From W11650 sp041844915 (GTDB lineage: Bacteria > Bacillota > Clostridia > Lachnospirales > Vallitaleaceae), in NCBI GenBank assembly GCA_041844915.1, contig JBGZBY010000072.1, positions 1 to 7,491 of the forward strand: 7,491 nucleotides of DNA, in the 5' to 3' direction. The notes beneath the pieces were generated by a model. It was not told where the DNA came from. It did not search any database and saw nothing but the letters and a program-made list of their open reading frames with translations. The translations under genes were made by a program, and so were the position numbers. This document shows positions 1 to 6,589 of this stretch, piece by piece. The stretch's first letter is position 1. Each line of letters opens with the position of its first letter.

Positions 1-1
1 A

Positions 2-1804
2 ATGAAAGAAAAAATGCAAACGATTTATTATCGGGGTTTTTTAAAAAGCTGTAATTATCATTGCTCCTACTGTGCTTTTGTTAAGGGCTGCGCAGATGAG
101 GAGGAAATACGGCGGGAGGAAAGAGGACTGCGGAGCTTTTACCAGCAGATAAGCAAGCGGAGTGAGCCGGTTGAGATTTTATTTACCCCCTATGGTGAAG
201 GCTTGATTCACGAGATTTATCAGGAAACGATGGCGGCCTTGTCGGCCTTGCCGCAGGTGCGAGCGGTAGGAATTCAGACCAATTTGAGCCTAGAGCCGGA
301 AGGCTTTTTGCGGCTTTTGCGGGAACGGGGCGAGCCTGCAAAAATTAGGCTGTGGGCGACCTATCATGCGGAAATGGCAGAAAGACAAAGCTTTTTGGAT
401 AGGGTCAAGCATTTGGCAGGAGAAGTGAAAATTGCCGTCGGTATGGTGGCGACCTTGGCCAATGAAGAGGAAATTCGGCAGCTGCGTGTCGAGCTGCCGC
501 CGGAAATTTATTTGTGGCTTAACGCTATGGACCGGCGCAAAGCGGCGTTTTCTCCGGAAAGGATTGAACGCTTGCAGGAGATTGACCCGATGTTTGCCTA
601 TGAATTTGCCGATTGTCGGCGAAGATCCATGGCAGGGAAGGGCTTTGCCTATTGTGCGGCGGTGGAAAATGTATATATGGACAGGGGAAGCCGGCAGGAG
701 CCCTGCTTTTTTCAAAGGGCAGGCAAAAAAAGAAGGGAAGCTTGTCATGAGCATCGACTGTGTGATTGCTATTTGGGCTATTCTAATTTTACCGGAAGCC
801 CCTTGGCTCGTTTTTTTGATGTGGAAAGCGCGTTTCGCATTCCGCTTCAAAGAAAATGGCAGGCAATTTTTTTGGATTTTGACGGAGTGCTAACCGATAA
901 AGCGGGGAGACTGATACCGGGGATAAGCGAGTTTTTGACGTATCTGGAGGGCTGCGCCCGACTTTATTTAATTACGGCGAGAAGCTATTTATCGGTTCGG
1001 CGGGCGTTAGCGGCGAATTTTCGTTTCTTTAGCGGAGGAGTTTTCTTTGACGGAGCCTATGTATTGGATAAGGATATGGAAATGACTTTTCCTATTGAGC
1101 CTTCGTTGGAGGAAAAATTTTTTTGCAGTTTGACGGAAAAAAGAAGAAAAGAAGGCCGGCAAATCGAAGAAAAATTGGAAAGATCATTGGAAGAAACGGC
1201 AACCTGTCCATCAGGAGAAAATATGATGGCAGCGGAGAAGGGAACGGAAGTGACTAAAGCGAGGAAGATGTTATCTGGCGAGCAGCCGGCAAACGAAAAG
1301 GAGCTTTATGCCGGAGGTTCAATGGATTTGAGAGAGCTGCCGGAAGTACTGGAGAGCCTTTGGCGACCAGCAGGAATATTAGAAGAAAAGAGGCAGGCGG
1401 AAACACCGGATAAAGAACTGGAATGGACAGCGTTTAACGGGAAAGGGAAAGCGCAATTTCAAAAGGGAGAGCTGCTTCGGCTGCAAATGCCGACGGCAGA
1501 GGCGAGAAAGCTGGATGTGGGACTGCTTCGGCGGCAGTACGGCGAGAGAACCTATTTTCAGTCATCCCTAGCGTCCAAGAAAAACGGCATAGAGCAGCTT
1601 AGAAAGCGTTGGGGCTGGACAAGGGAAGAAATTTTGGTGATGACCGATAATCCGCAGGACGAAGAGCTTTTGCAGGACTTTCCTTATACGGCGGCGCCGC
1701 TTCATCGGGGGGAATTGGCGGAGCAGGCGTATTATGCGGTAAATGCGGCGCATTTGCCGTTTATCAGCGCTAGGAATGAGGCGGCGGAGCGTCGCAGGAC
1801 TTGA
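2..1804 (+). CDS. STM4011-like radical SAM protein fused to a HAD-family hydrolase domain
   Basis: Predicted cytosolic two-domain protein of 600 residues. Residues about 7-275 form a radical SAM domain: the cluster motif CxxxCxxC is C17, C21 and C24 (SCNYHCSYCAF), FTPYGEG at 61-67 takes the place of the glycine motif, and LWATYH (118-123), YLWLNA (170-175) and CDCYLGYS (254-261) match my recollection of the STM4011 family. C218, C235, C248, C254 and C256 could hold an extra Fe-S cluster. Residues about 287-585 carry HAD motifs: FLDFDGVLTD with D292 and D294, T325 in LITARS, K526/K527, and D549/D553 in MTDNPQDEELL. The stretch between motifs II and III (about 366-520) is long, charged and poorly conserved-looking, in the position of a cap. 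The reaction and substrate are unknown; STM4011 relatives are uncharacterised. The start at M1 or M5 cannot be settled because only one base lies upstream. The C-terminus runs into LysR pseudogene sequence and may not be original. Confidence 0.82.
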   Translation: MKEKMQTIYYRGFLKSCNYHCSYCAFVKGCADEEEIRREERGLRSFYQQISKRSEPVEILFTPYGEGLIHEIYQETMAALSALPQVRAVGIQTNLSLEPEGFLRLLRERGEPAKIRLWATYHAEMAERQSFLDRVKHLAGEVKIAVGMVATLANEEEIRQLRVELPPEIYLWLNAMDRRKAAFSPERIERLQEIDPMFAYEFADCRRRSMAGKGFAYCAAVENVYMDRGSRQEPCFFQRAGKKRREACHEHRLCDCYLGYSNFTGSPLARFFDVESAFRIPLQRKWQAIFLDFDGVLTDKAGRLIPGISEFLTYLEGCARLYLITARSYLSVRRALAANFRFFSGGVFFDGAYVLDKDMEMTFPIEPSLEEKFFCSLTEKRRKEGRQIEEKLERSLEETATCPSGENMMAAEKGTEVTKARKMLSGEQPANEKELYAGGSMDLRELPEVLESLWRPAGILEEKRQAETPDKELEWTAFNGKGKAQFQKGELLRLQMPTAEARKLDVGLLRRQYGERTYFQSSLASKKNGIEQLRKRWGWTREEILVMTDNPQDEELLQDFPYTAAPLHRGELAEQAYYAVNAAHLPFISARNEAAERRRT

Positions 1805-2257
1805 GTTGTTTGATTCGCAAGCGCGGCACTCCGGCGGATCCGACTGTTAAATGAGTTGACACCGGAGGGCAAGCAGTATTTTTATCGGGAGTGCGGGAGA
1901 GAGTCGCTGATGTTTGCCCTTCCCAAAGGACATAAATATGCCAGAAGAAAGAGCTTGACCTTTGCAGAAATGAATGGTGAAAACATGTTTCATAATATTG
2001 GATCTTGGTTTTTGGGACTTTGTTCAAACCGATGAGATGCCCGACTCGATTTTTGGTACAGAACGATCGTTTCAGCTTTAACGAGCTGGCGCAGGTCTCT
2101 ACGCGTCCATGCTTTATTTCCGATCTTAGAGAAATACAGTGAAATCGGCGGCCGCATTAAAGTACCTATCTCCGATGAGAAGGCGATAGTTACCTATTAT
2201 CTTGCCTGCAAATCGGAAAGGAAAAAAGACTATTCCCTACTCTTTGCGGCATTATAA
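1797..2257 (+). pseudogene. Decayed LysR-family transcriptional regulator
   Basis: Translation in shifting frames recovers pieces of one LysR-type regulator in the correct order. GLELFDSQ (from 1797) resembles the end of the winged helix-turn-helix, ending at a stop at 1848-1850. ELTPEGKQYF followed by ESLMFALPKGHKYA and KSLTFAEMNGE (1853-1981) comes next. NMFHNIGS (1983-2006), GFWDFVQTDEMPTRFLVQ through NELAQVSTRPCFISD (2008-2124) and ILEKYSEIGGRIKVPISD through YYLACKSERKKDYSLLFAAL (2123 to a stop at 2255-2257) complete the effector-binding half. Frameshifts fall near 1982, 2004-2008 and 2119-2125. LTPEGK normally sits near residue 60 of a LysR protein and the LPKGH region more than 100 residues later, so a large internal deletion is inferred. 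No functional product is expected. LysR membership is from recalled family sequence and is fairly sure; the target genes are unknown. Confidence 0.75.
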
Positions 2258-2410
2258 TCCGGCTTGTGGGAGTGGAAATGATTATGCCGCAGTTGGCGAC
2301 ATGAAATTGAAAGCGGATTGCCCGATAGAGATATTTTGGGAGGCTTTGGAAAAAGCTGCTGTGGAAGCATTTTTTGAAATATTAAAAAAACATAAATGTT
2401 CAAAAAAAGT
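2258..2410. other. Intergenic stretch without a recognisable gene
   Basis: This 153-base interval lies between the LysR remnant and the rplJ promoter. One plus-strand frame stays open to 2414 and would read MKLKADCPIEIFWEALEKAA and onward from an ATG at 2301. It has no Shine-Dalgarno site at a useful distance, and the frame's own start at 2202 lies inside the LysR pseudogene in another frame. The predicted peptide is helical and rich in Lys and Glu. I do not recognise it; it may be a further gene remnant. Confidence 0.4.
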
Positions 2411-2439
2411 TTGACAACAGCAGGAAATTCTGCTATGAT
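2411..2439 (+). promoter_or_regulatory. Sigma-A promoter of the rplJ-rplL operon
   Basis: A perfect -35 box TTGACA (2411-2416) and a -10 box TATGAT (2434-2439, 5 of 6 consensus bases) are separated by exactly 17 bases. Transcription would begin near 2446, just before the L10 leader. It is the best promoter match in the window and fits a highly expressed ribosomal protein operon. Confidence 0.88.
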
Positions 2440-2454
2440 ATCACTTGTGAAAAA

Positions 2455-2587
2455 AATTGACCAAAGACAGCAGGTGCATAAGCACAACGTATATCAACCT
2501 GCCGAGGCTACATAGGAAGCTGGAAAGGCCTTGCCTTTTCTTGATACGACATGTAATCTCTTTGTTTTTGGCAAAGAGTTTTTTATT
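2455..2587 (+). promoter_or_regulatory. L10 ribosomal protein leader (autoregulatory mRNA structure)
   Basis: The transcript ahead of rplJ carries the hallmark of the bacterial L10 leader: CCAAAGACAGCAGGTG at 2461-2476 and CCTGCCGAGG at 2498-2507. GCAGGT (2470-2475) pairs with ACCTGC (2497-2502), enclosing a small TGC-ATAA-GCA hairpin (2475-2484). A second hairpin, GGAAAGGC/GCCTTTTC with one G-U pair, sits at 2522-2540. In this family, L10 or the L10-(L7/L12) complex binds the leader and lowers expression of its own operon. Here the leader is followed by a terminator-type hairpin (2558-2584), which points to control by premature termination. TTGCC (2531-2535) can pair with GGCAA (2570-2574), a possible antiterminator; this last point is inferred. 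Confidence 0.85.
2558..2584 (+). terminator. Attenuator hairpin in the L10 leader
   Basis: CTCTTTG (2558-2564) pairs perfectly with CAAAGAG (2572-2578) around a 7-base loop and is followed at once by six T residues (2579-2584). It lies between the promoter and the rplJ Shine-Dalgarno site, so it must be conditional rather than a full stop. Confidence 0.75.
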
Positions 2588-2604
2588 TATAAGGAGGTAG
2601 AACT

Positions 2605-3153
2605 GTGCCAAAAGTAGAACAAAAGCAAGCAGTGATCAATGGCATTAAAGAGCAGCTTCAGGGCGCGTCTTCGGTTGTCTTGGTTGATTATCGCGGCTTG
2701 ACCGTTGCACAGGATACGGAACTTCGGAAAAGCCTGAGAGAAGCAAATGTGACCTATAAGGTATTTAAGAATACCATGATGCGTTTTGCGTTTGAAGGAA
2801 CCGAGTTTGCTCAGCTGGACGCTAATTTAGAGGGTCCGAGCGCCGTTGCCATCAGCTATGAGGATGCAACTGCCGGAGCGCGTATTCTGAAAGAGGCAAG
2901 CAAGACTATGCCGAAGCTGGAATTCAAAGCAGGCGTTGTGGACGGAACTTACTATGATTCGGAAGGCATTATAAAGATTGCGTCTATTCCGAGTAAAAAT
3001 GAGTTGCTTTCCAAATTGCTTGGCAGCTTCCAGTCGCCGATGGCTTCCTTTGCCCGCGTTGCAAAGGCGATTGCCGAAAAGATGGAAGAACAGGGCGCAG
3101 CAACCGCAGGAGCTTTGGCGGTAGCGGCACCGGTAGAAGAAAGTGCAGAATAA
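2605..3153 (+). CDS. rplJ: 50S ribosomal protein L10
   Basis: L10 anchors the L7/L12 dimers to 23S rRNA at the base of the ribosomal stalk, where translation factors are recruited. The 182-residue protein shows the family core: SSVVLVDYRGLTVAQ (22-36), RKSLREANVTYKVFKNTMMR (41-60), GPSAVAISYED, and a C-terminal helix followed by an Ala/Glu-rich tail. The length is at the upper end for the family because of that tail. The start is GTG at 2605, chosen because AGGAGG (2592-2597) lies 7 bases upstream and translation from it gives the standard N-terminus PKVEQKQAVI. It is the first gene of the promoter-leader-rplJ-rplL unit, and L10 itself is expected to repress the operon through the leader. rplL follows after a 64-base gap. 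The identification is secure. Confidence 0.97.
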   Translation: MPKVEQKQAVINGIKEQLQGASSVVLVDYRGLTVAQDTELRKSLREANVTYKVFKNTMMRFAFEGTEFAQLDANLEGPSAVAISYEDATAGARILKEASKTMPKLEFKAGVVDGTYYDSEGIIKIASIPSKNELLSKLLGSFQSPMASFARVAKAIAEKMEEQGAATAGALAVAAPVEESAE

Positions 3154-3217
3154 GTACATCAGAGTCGAAACAAATAAACAATAAGGATTAATAAAGATTC
3201 AATTGGAGGAAATTAGA

Positions 3218-3595
3218 ATGGCTAAATTAACCGTAGCAGAGATTTTAGAGGCAGTAAAGGAATTGTCTGTATTGGAATTAAATGAATTGGTAGAAGCAGC
3301 GGAGAAGGAATTCGGCGTATCGGCAGCAGCAGGCGTAGTAGTTGCAGCGGGTGTAGGCGCAGCAGCTCCGGCAGCAGAGGAAAAGACAGAATTTGATGTT
3401 GAGCTGACCGACGCTGGTGCAGAAAAGATCAAAGTAATTAAAGAAGTACGCGGCATCACTGGCTTAGGCTTGAAGGAAGCAAAGGAATTGGTTGACGGCG
3501 CTCCGAAGATGATGAAAGAAGGCGCAACCAAGGAAGAAGCAGAGGATATCAAGACGAAGTTGGAAGCAGTCGGCGCAAAGGTAACCTTGAAATAA
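3218..3595 (+). CDS. rplL: 50S ribosomal protein L7/L12
   Basis: Acidic stalk protein, present as dimers bound to the C-terminal helix of L10; its C-terminal domain contacts EF-Tu, EF-G and other GTPases. The 125 residues show an N-terminal dimerisation segment (1-33, LTVAEILEAVKELSVLELNE), a flexible Ala/Gly/Val hinge (about 34-54), and the globular domain (TEFDVELTDAG at 57-67, KIKVIKEVRGITGLGLKEAK at 70-89). The ATG at 3218 is preferred over an in-frame TTG at 3203, because GGAGGA (3205-3210) is the ribosome binding site of the former and is overlapped by the latter. Length is normal for the family. It is cotranscribed with rplJ; no classical terminator follows directly. The next gene is rpsD rather than the usual rpoB. 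Confidence 0.97.
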   Translation: MAKLTVAEILEAVKELSVLELNELVEAAEKEFGVSAAAGVVVAAGVGAAAPAAEEKTEFDVELTDAGAEKIKVIKEVRGITGLGLKEAKELVDGAPKMMKEGATKEEAEDIKTKLEAVGAKVTLK

Positions 3596-3606
3596 TTGAA
3601 ACCGGA

Positions 3607-3628
3607 TTTAACAGGCAGGCCTGTTAAA
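3607..3628. repeat. Perfect palindrome downstream of rplL
   Basis: TTTAACAGGC (3607-3616) and GCCTGTTAAA (3619-3628) are exact reverse complements separated by two bases; a realistic RNA hairpin has a 9-bp stem and a 4-base loop. No T-tract follows, so it is not a standard intrinsic terminator. It could be a 3' end-stabilising or processing hairpin, or part of the rpsD leader. Confidence 0.6.
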
Positions 3629-3727
3629 GACTATGAGGCATAAATTATCGCGGCATAGAAGAGCATTTCGGCGCAGTCTTTTTGTTTCGATAGATACGCC
3701 GCAAATGTCTACAATTTATGTGAGGAG
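3626..3727 (+). promoter_or_regulatory. Candidate structured leader of rpsD (S4)
   Basis: The rplL-rpsD gap contains nested long-range complementarity: CATAAATT (3639-3646) pairs perfectly with AATTTATG (3713-3720), and inside it GCGGC (3650-3654) pairs with GCCGC (3698-3702). The outer helix ends directly against the rpsD ribosome binding site GAGGAG (3722-3727). A competing pairing, AAAGACT (3626-3632) with AGTCTTT (3675-3681), precedes TTTTTG and resembles a terminator. S4 is known to repress its own mRNA in Bacillus and E. coli, so a feedback leader is plausible, but I could not match these bases to a known S4 leader consensus. Confidence 0.42.
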
Positions 3728-3736
3728 AAAATAAAG

Positions 3737-4336
3737 ATGGCAAGAATGAGAGAACCAAGATTTAAGAAATGTCGTAGACTGAACTTAAATGTATGTGGTC
3801 ATCCAAAAGCGATGAAGCGTGCAGAAAAGGCCGGTCAGGCGAGAGATCGCAAGAAGCTCTCCGAATACGGTATTCAATTGTTGGAAAAGCAAAGACTTCG
3901 CGGATATTATGAAGTAATGGAAAAGCAGTTTTATCGCTACTTCCTTAGAGCAATGAAGGATGAGCAAATCACTGGTACGGCGCTGGTTCGTATGCTGGAA
4001 ACCCGTTTGGATAATCTGGTATACCGGAGCGGTTATGCTACCAGTATTCGTCAGGCCAGACAAATGGTCGGGCATGGTCATATCCTTGTCAATGGCAAGA
4101 AGATCAATATTCCGTCATATGCTGTACTTCCCGGCGATGTAATCGCATTGACAGAAAAATCACAAAGCGTTCAGCTGTTTAAGGATAACTTTTTAGGTAC
4201 GGCAGTATCCTATCCGTATTTATCAAGGGATGAAGAAAATTATGCAACAACTCTGATCCGCAATCCGGAAAGAGAAGAGATTCCGATTGAGATTGAAGAT
4301 CACTTGATCGTTGAATATTATTCTAAATTTGTCTAA
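3737..4336 (+). CDS. rpsD: 30S ribosomal protein S4
   Basis: S4 is a primary 16S rRNA-binding protein that starts assembly of the 30S body and helps maintain decoding accuracy. The 199-residue protein shows KKLSEYGIQLLEKQRLRGYY (39-58), the S4 RNA-binding domain at roughly 88-150 (LETRLDNLVYRSGYA, RQARQMVGHGHILVNGKKI, PSYAVLPGDVIAL) and the usual ending DHLIVEYYSKFV. The N-terminus (MARMREPRFKKCRRLNLNVC) has only C12 and C20, so the four-cysteine zinc site found in some S4 proteins is absent; this matches the clostridial type. ATG at 3737 is preceded by GAGGAG at 3722-3727, a slightly long 9-base spacing. It lies 141 bases after rplL and has its own terminator. Whether it is read from the rplJ promoter or its own is not clear; no convincing separate promoter was seen. 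Confidence 0.96.
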   Translation: MARMREPRFKKCRRLNLNVCGHPKAMKRAEKAGQARDRKKLSEYGIQLLEKQRLRGYYEVMEKQFYRYFLRAMKDEQITGTALVRMLETRLDNLVYRSGYATSIRQARQMVGHGHILVNGKKINIPSYAVLPGDVIALTEKSQSVQLFKDNFLGTAVSYPYLSRDEENYATTLIRNPEREEIPIEIEDHLIVEYYSKFV

Positions 4337-4350
4337 GACAATCGTAGAAG

Positions 4351-4386
4351 AAAGGCATTCTCACCAGAAAGGGGGATGTCTTTTTT
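4351..4386 (+). terminator. Intrinsic terminator after rpsD
   Basis: AAAGGCATTCTC (4351-4362) pairs with GGGGATGTCTTT (4372-4383) as a 12-bp stem with three G-U pairs and a 9-base loop, running into six T residues at 4381-4386. It starts 14 bases after the rpsD stop codon and closes the ribosomal protein block. Confidence 0.88.
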
Positions 4387-4401
4387 CGCTATTCTAAATT
4401 T

Positions 4402-4430
4402 TCAAATAATTCGTGAAAAATCAAATAATT
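4402..4430. repeat. Short direct repeat TCAAATAATT in AT-rich intergenic DNA
   Basis: TCAAATAATT occurs at 4402-4411 and again at 4421-4430, 19 bases apart. The surrounding stretch is very AT-rich, which makes chance likely. Confidence 0.3.
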
Positions 4431-4490
4431 TACAAATTCAAAACAACAGAATTAGGAATTCCTCAATAGAGCTGGAGTCGTTTATTGGAG

Positions 4491-4530
4491 TATACAGTGC
4501 ATAAAAGATAAAAATTATACAGTATATAAA
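4491..4530. repeat. 15-base direct repeat upstream of the chemoreceptor gene
   Basis: TATACAGTGCATAAA (4491-4505) and TATACAGTATATAAA (4516-4530) differ at two bases and start 25 bases apart. They lie 31-76 bases before the chemoreceptor start, where a regulator or promoter would be expected. No convincing sigma-A or sigma-D (motility) promoter could be placed around them. The role as an operator is inferred. Confidence 0.45.
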
Positions 4531-4566
4531 CAGAAAGATGAAATGATATATTAGAAAGGAATGAAA

Positions 4567-6582
4567 ATGAAGAATAAATCAATAGGCTTACAGGCCACGC
4601 TTAGCGTTATGATAGGGATTTTGCTTTCTTGCGGTATTATGCTTGCAATAAGCAGTATTATGGTTTCGCGCACATTAAAAGATACCATCAACGAAGAAAT
4701 AATAAATCTTACAGAGGAAGTTGCTACCAGTATAGAGGAAAAACTTTCGACAGAAGAGAAAATAGTATCGACTCTGGGAACTAATCCGATTCTTACTTCA
4801 CATAGCTTTTCTTTTGAGGAAAAAGCGGAATATATGCAAAAAGAAGCCGAGAAATTAGGCTATGAAAGCTTTTTTAGAGTAGATACTAATGGTAAGGGGC
4901 GCAATTTGCAAAAAGGAGATACCGCAGAGTTTGATGTTTCCGAAAGAGAATACTTTAAAGAGAGTATGAAAGGGAATGCGTATATTTCCGATATTTTAGT
5001 GGATAAGGTAACTGGCGAAAATATTATTGTCGTATCGGCACCCATTTATCAAGGGGATAAAATTGTAGGTGTGCTTGGCGGTGTAAGAAAAATTGATTTT
5101 GTTAGCAATATTTGCGCGGAATTTTATTGGAAAGAAAGCGGCATTGTAGCGGTATATGATAAAAATACGCAGATTATCGGTCATTCCAATTCTAAATTAG
5201 TGGAAGATAAGCTGAATATATTGGAAATGGCGAAAAAAGACGAGAGCTATAAAAGCGTAGCTGAATTTTTTGCTGAGAAAGTTAAAAATCAGGAGCTGGG
5301 AACAGGAGAATATTATTTTCTTGGGCATGAAAAGATGGGTGGCTTCTCTAAGATAAACATTAAAGATTGGACAGTGCTTATATCAATCAATAAAGAAGAA
5401 ATTATGAAACCGCAGAAGGATTTGGTTATTCTTTTGGCTTTGAGTGCTTTAACGACTATTTTAATATTAAGTGCATTGTTATATTTTGTAATAGCACGCA
5501 GACTGAGCAGAGGGTTAAACAATGCCAGAGAAAATTTTGAACAGCTTGCTCGTTTGGAGATTGGAAAAGAATTGCCGTATGATTTTTCGGATCGTAAGAA
5601 TGAATTGGGCGATATTTATCGAGCAGCGGTATCCTTGCGACAGAATATGCTCGATTTGGTAAAGCAGATTCATTCATCTATTGATAAATTGACCTCATCT
5701 TCTAAGGACTTTAGTCAGAGCTGTGGCGCTGCCAGTGCTATGGCAGCTGATATTACCCGTACAGTGGATGAGATTGCGCAGGGTGCGACTGCCCAAGCAA
5801 GCGATGTACAAGATGGTGTAGTTGAGCTGGATAAAATGGGAAGCCAAATGGAAAGCAATACTATTCAAATGAAAGAAATGATTAAAGCTTCCGATCAAGT
5901 TGATGATTTGCAAAGCGAAGGCAAGGCACAGCTTCAATCTTTAGTACAATCGACCGAGCATAACAACCAGATTTCTCTTAAAATTAGGGAAGCGATAAAA
6001 AATACAGAACAGAGTGTTGCCGAGATCAATTTAGCAGGGGAAACAATTCGTTCTATTTCCGAGCAGATTAATTTGCTGGCGCTCAATGCGGCAATCGAAG
6101 CGGCAAGAGCAGGCGAAAGTGGCAGAGGCTTTGCGGTAGTAGCGGAAGAAATTAGGAAATTAGCCGAAAGCTCTAGTTTGTCGACCGAGCAAATCCAAAA
6201 ATCGGTAGTAACCTTGGCGGAAAGAACAAAATATGCCGTTTCGCAAATTGCTGAGTCCAATCAGGTCGTAGAGGAGCAATCCAAAAATGTAGAGGGCATG
6301 AGTGAGAAATTCGAGGGCATTTCCGAAGCGCTGGGGCGTCTCCGCTTGACGATTGAAAAAATCGTTGATGCTAATGAGAAAATTAATGAAGCTCGGGAAA
6401 GAGTTTCCGGAGTAATGAGTAATATTGCGGCATTGACTGAGGAAAATGCTGCCAGCACGGAGGAAATTTCGGCGTCGATGCAGGAGCAGAACGATACCTT
6501 TATGATGATCGCAACCGAAAGTGAAGCGTTGTTGGAGTTGGGTGAGGATCTAGAGAGAATCACCAGCGAGTTTAAATTATAA
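4567..6582 (+). CDS. Methyl-accepting chemotaxis protein with dCache sensor
   Basis: Inner-membrane chemoreceptor that senses an extracellular ligand and controls the kinase CheA through CheW. Domain order, numbering from M1 at 4567: first membrane helix about 10-34; extracellular dCache-type sensor about 35-278 (VSEREYFKESMKG and VVSAPIYQGDKIVGVLGG are typical); second membrane helix about 285-309; HAMP about 310-365; coiled-coil signalling domain to 671. The signalling tip is ISEQINLLALNAAIEAARAG (about 497-516) followed by RGFAVVAEEIRKLAE. Likely methylation segments surround QGATAQA and EENAASTEEISAS. There is no C-terminal CheR-docking pentapeptide. The ATG at 4567 is preferred over that at 4561 because AGAAAGGA (4553-4560) abuts the latter but lies 6 bases from the former. 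The ligand is unknown. It stands alone as a single-gene unit between two terminators. Confidence 0.94.
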   Translation: MKNKSIGLQATLSVMIGILLSCGIMLAISSIMVSRTLKDTINEEIINLTEEVATSIEEKLSTEEKIVSTLGTNPILTSHSFSFEEKAEYMQKEAEKLGYESFFRVDTNGKGRNLQKGDTAEFDVSEREYFKESMKGNAYISDILVDKVTGENIIVVSAPIYQGDKIVGVLGGVRKIDFVSNICAEFYWKESGIVAVYDKNTQIIGHSNSKLVEDKLNILEMAKKDESYKSVAEFFAEKVKNQELGTGEYYFLGHEKMGGFSKINIKDWTVLISINKEEIMKPQKDLVILLALSALTTILILSALLYFVIARRLSRGLNNARENFEQLARLEIGKELPYDFSDRKNELGDIYRAAVSLRQNMLDLVKQIHSSIDKLTSSSKDFSQSCGAASAMAADITRTVDEIAQGATAQASDVQDGVVELDKMGSQMESNTIQMKEMIKASDQVDDLQSEGKAQLQSLVQSTEHNNQISLKIREAIKNTEQSVAEINLAGETIRSISEQINLLALNAAIEAARAGESGRGFAVVAEEIRKLAESSSLSTEQIQKSVVTLAERTKYAVSQIAESNQVVEEQSKNVEGMSEKFEGISEALGRLRLTIEKIVDANEKINEARERVSGVMSNIAALTEENAASTEEISASMQEQNDTFMMIATESEALLELGEDLERITSEFKL

Positions 6583-6589
6583 CATTGAC

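Noticed and set aside
290..850. Long minus-strand open frame (186 residues) opposite the radical SAM domain
   Set aside because: It lies wholly antisense to a clearly recognisable coding region, has no family motif and is explained by the GC-richer codon pattern of that gene.
3160..3175. CAGAGTCGAAaCAAAT after rplJ resembling CAGAGTCGAAgCAAAT at 6821-6836
   Set aside because: A 15-of-16 match somewhere in 7.5 kb is expected about once by chance, and similarity does not continue on either side.
3199..3552. Minus-strand open frame opposite rplL
   Set aside because: It is Ala/Ser/Thr-rich simply because it mirrors the Ala/Glu/Lys-rich L7/L12 codons; the sense gene is certain.
4527..4549. Sigma-D style promoter (TAAA and GATAT) before the chemoreceptor
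   Set aside because: The spacing is about 11 rather than 15 bases and the GCCGATAT box is poorly matched.
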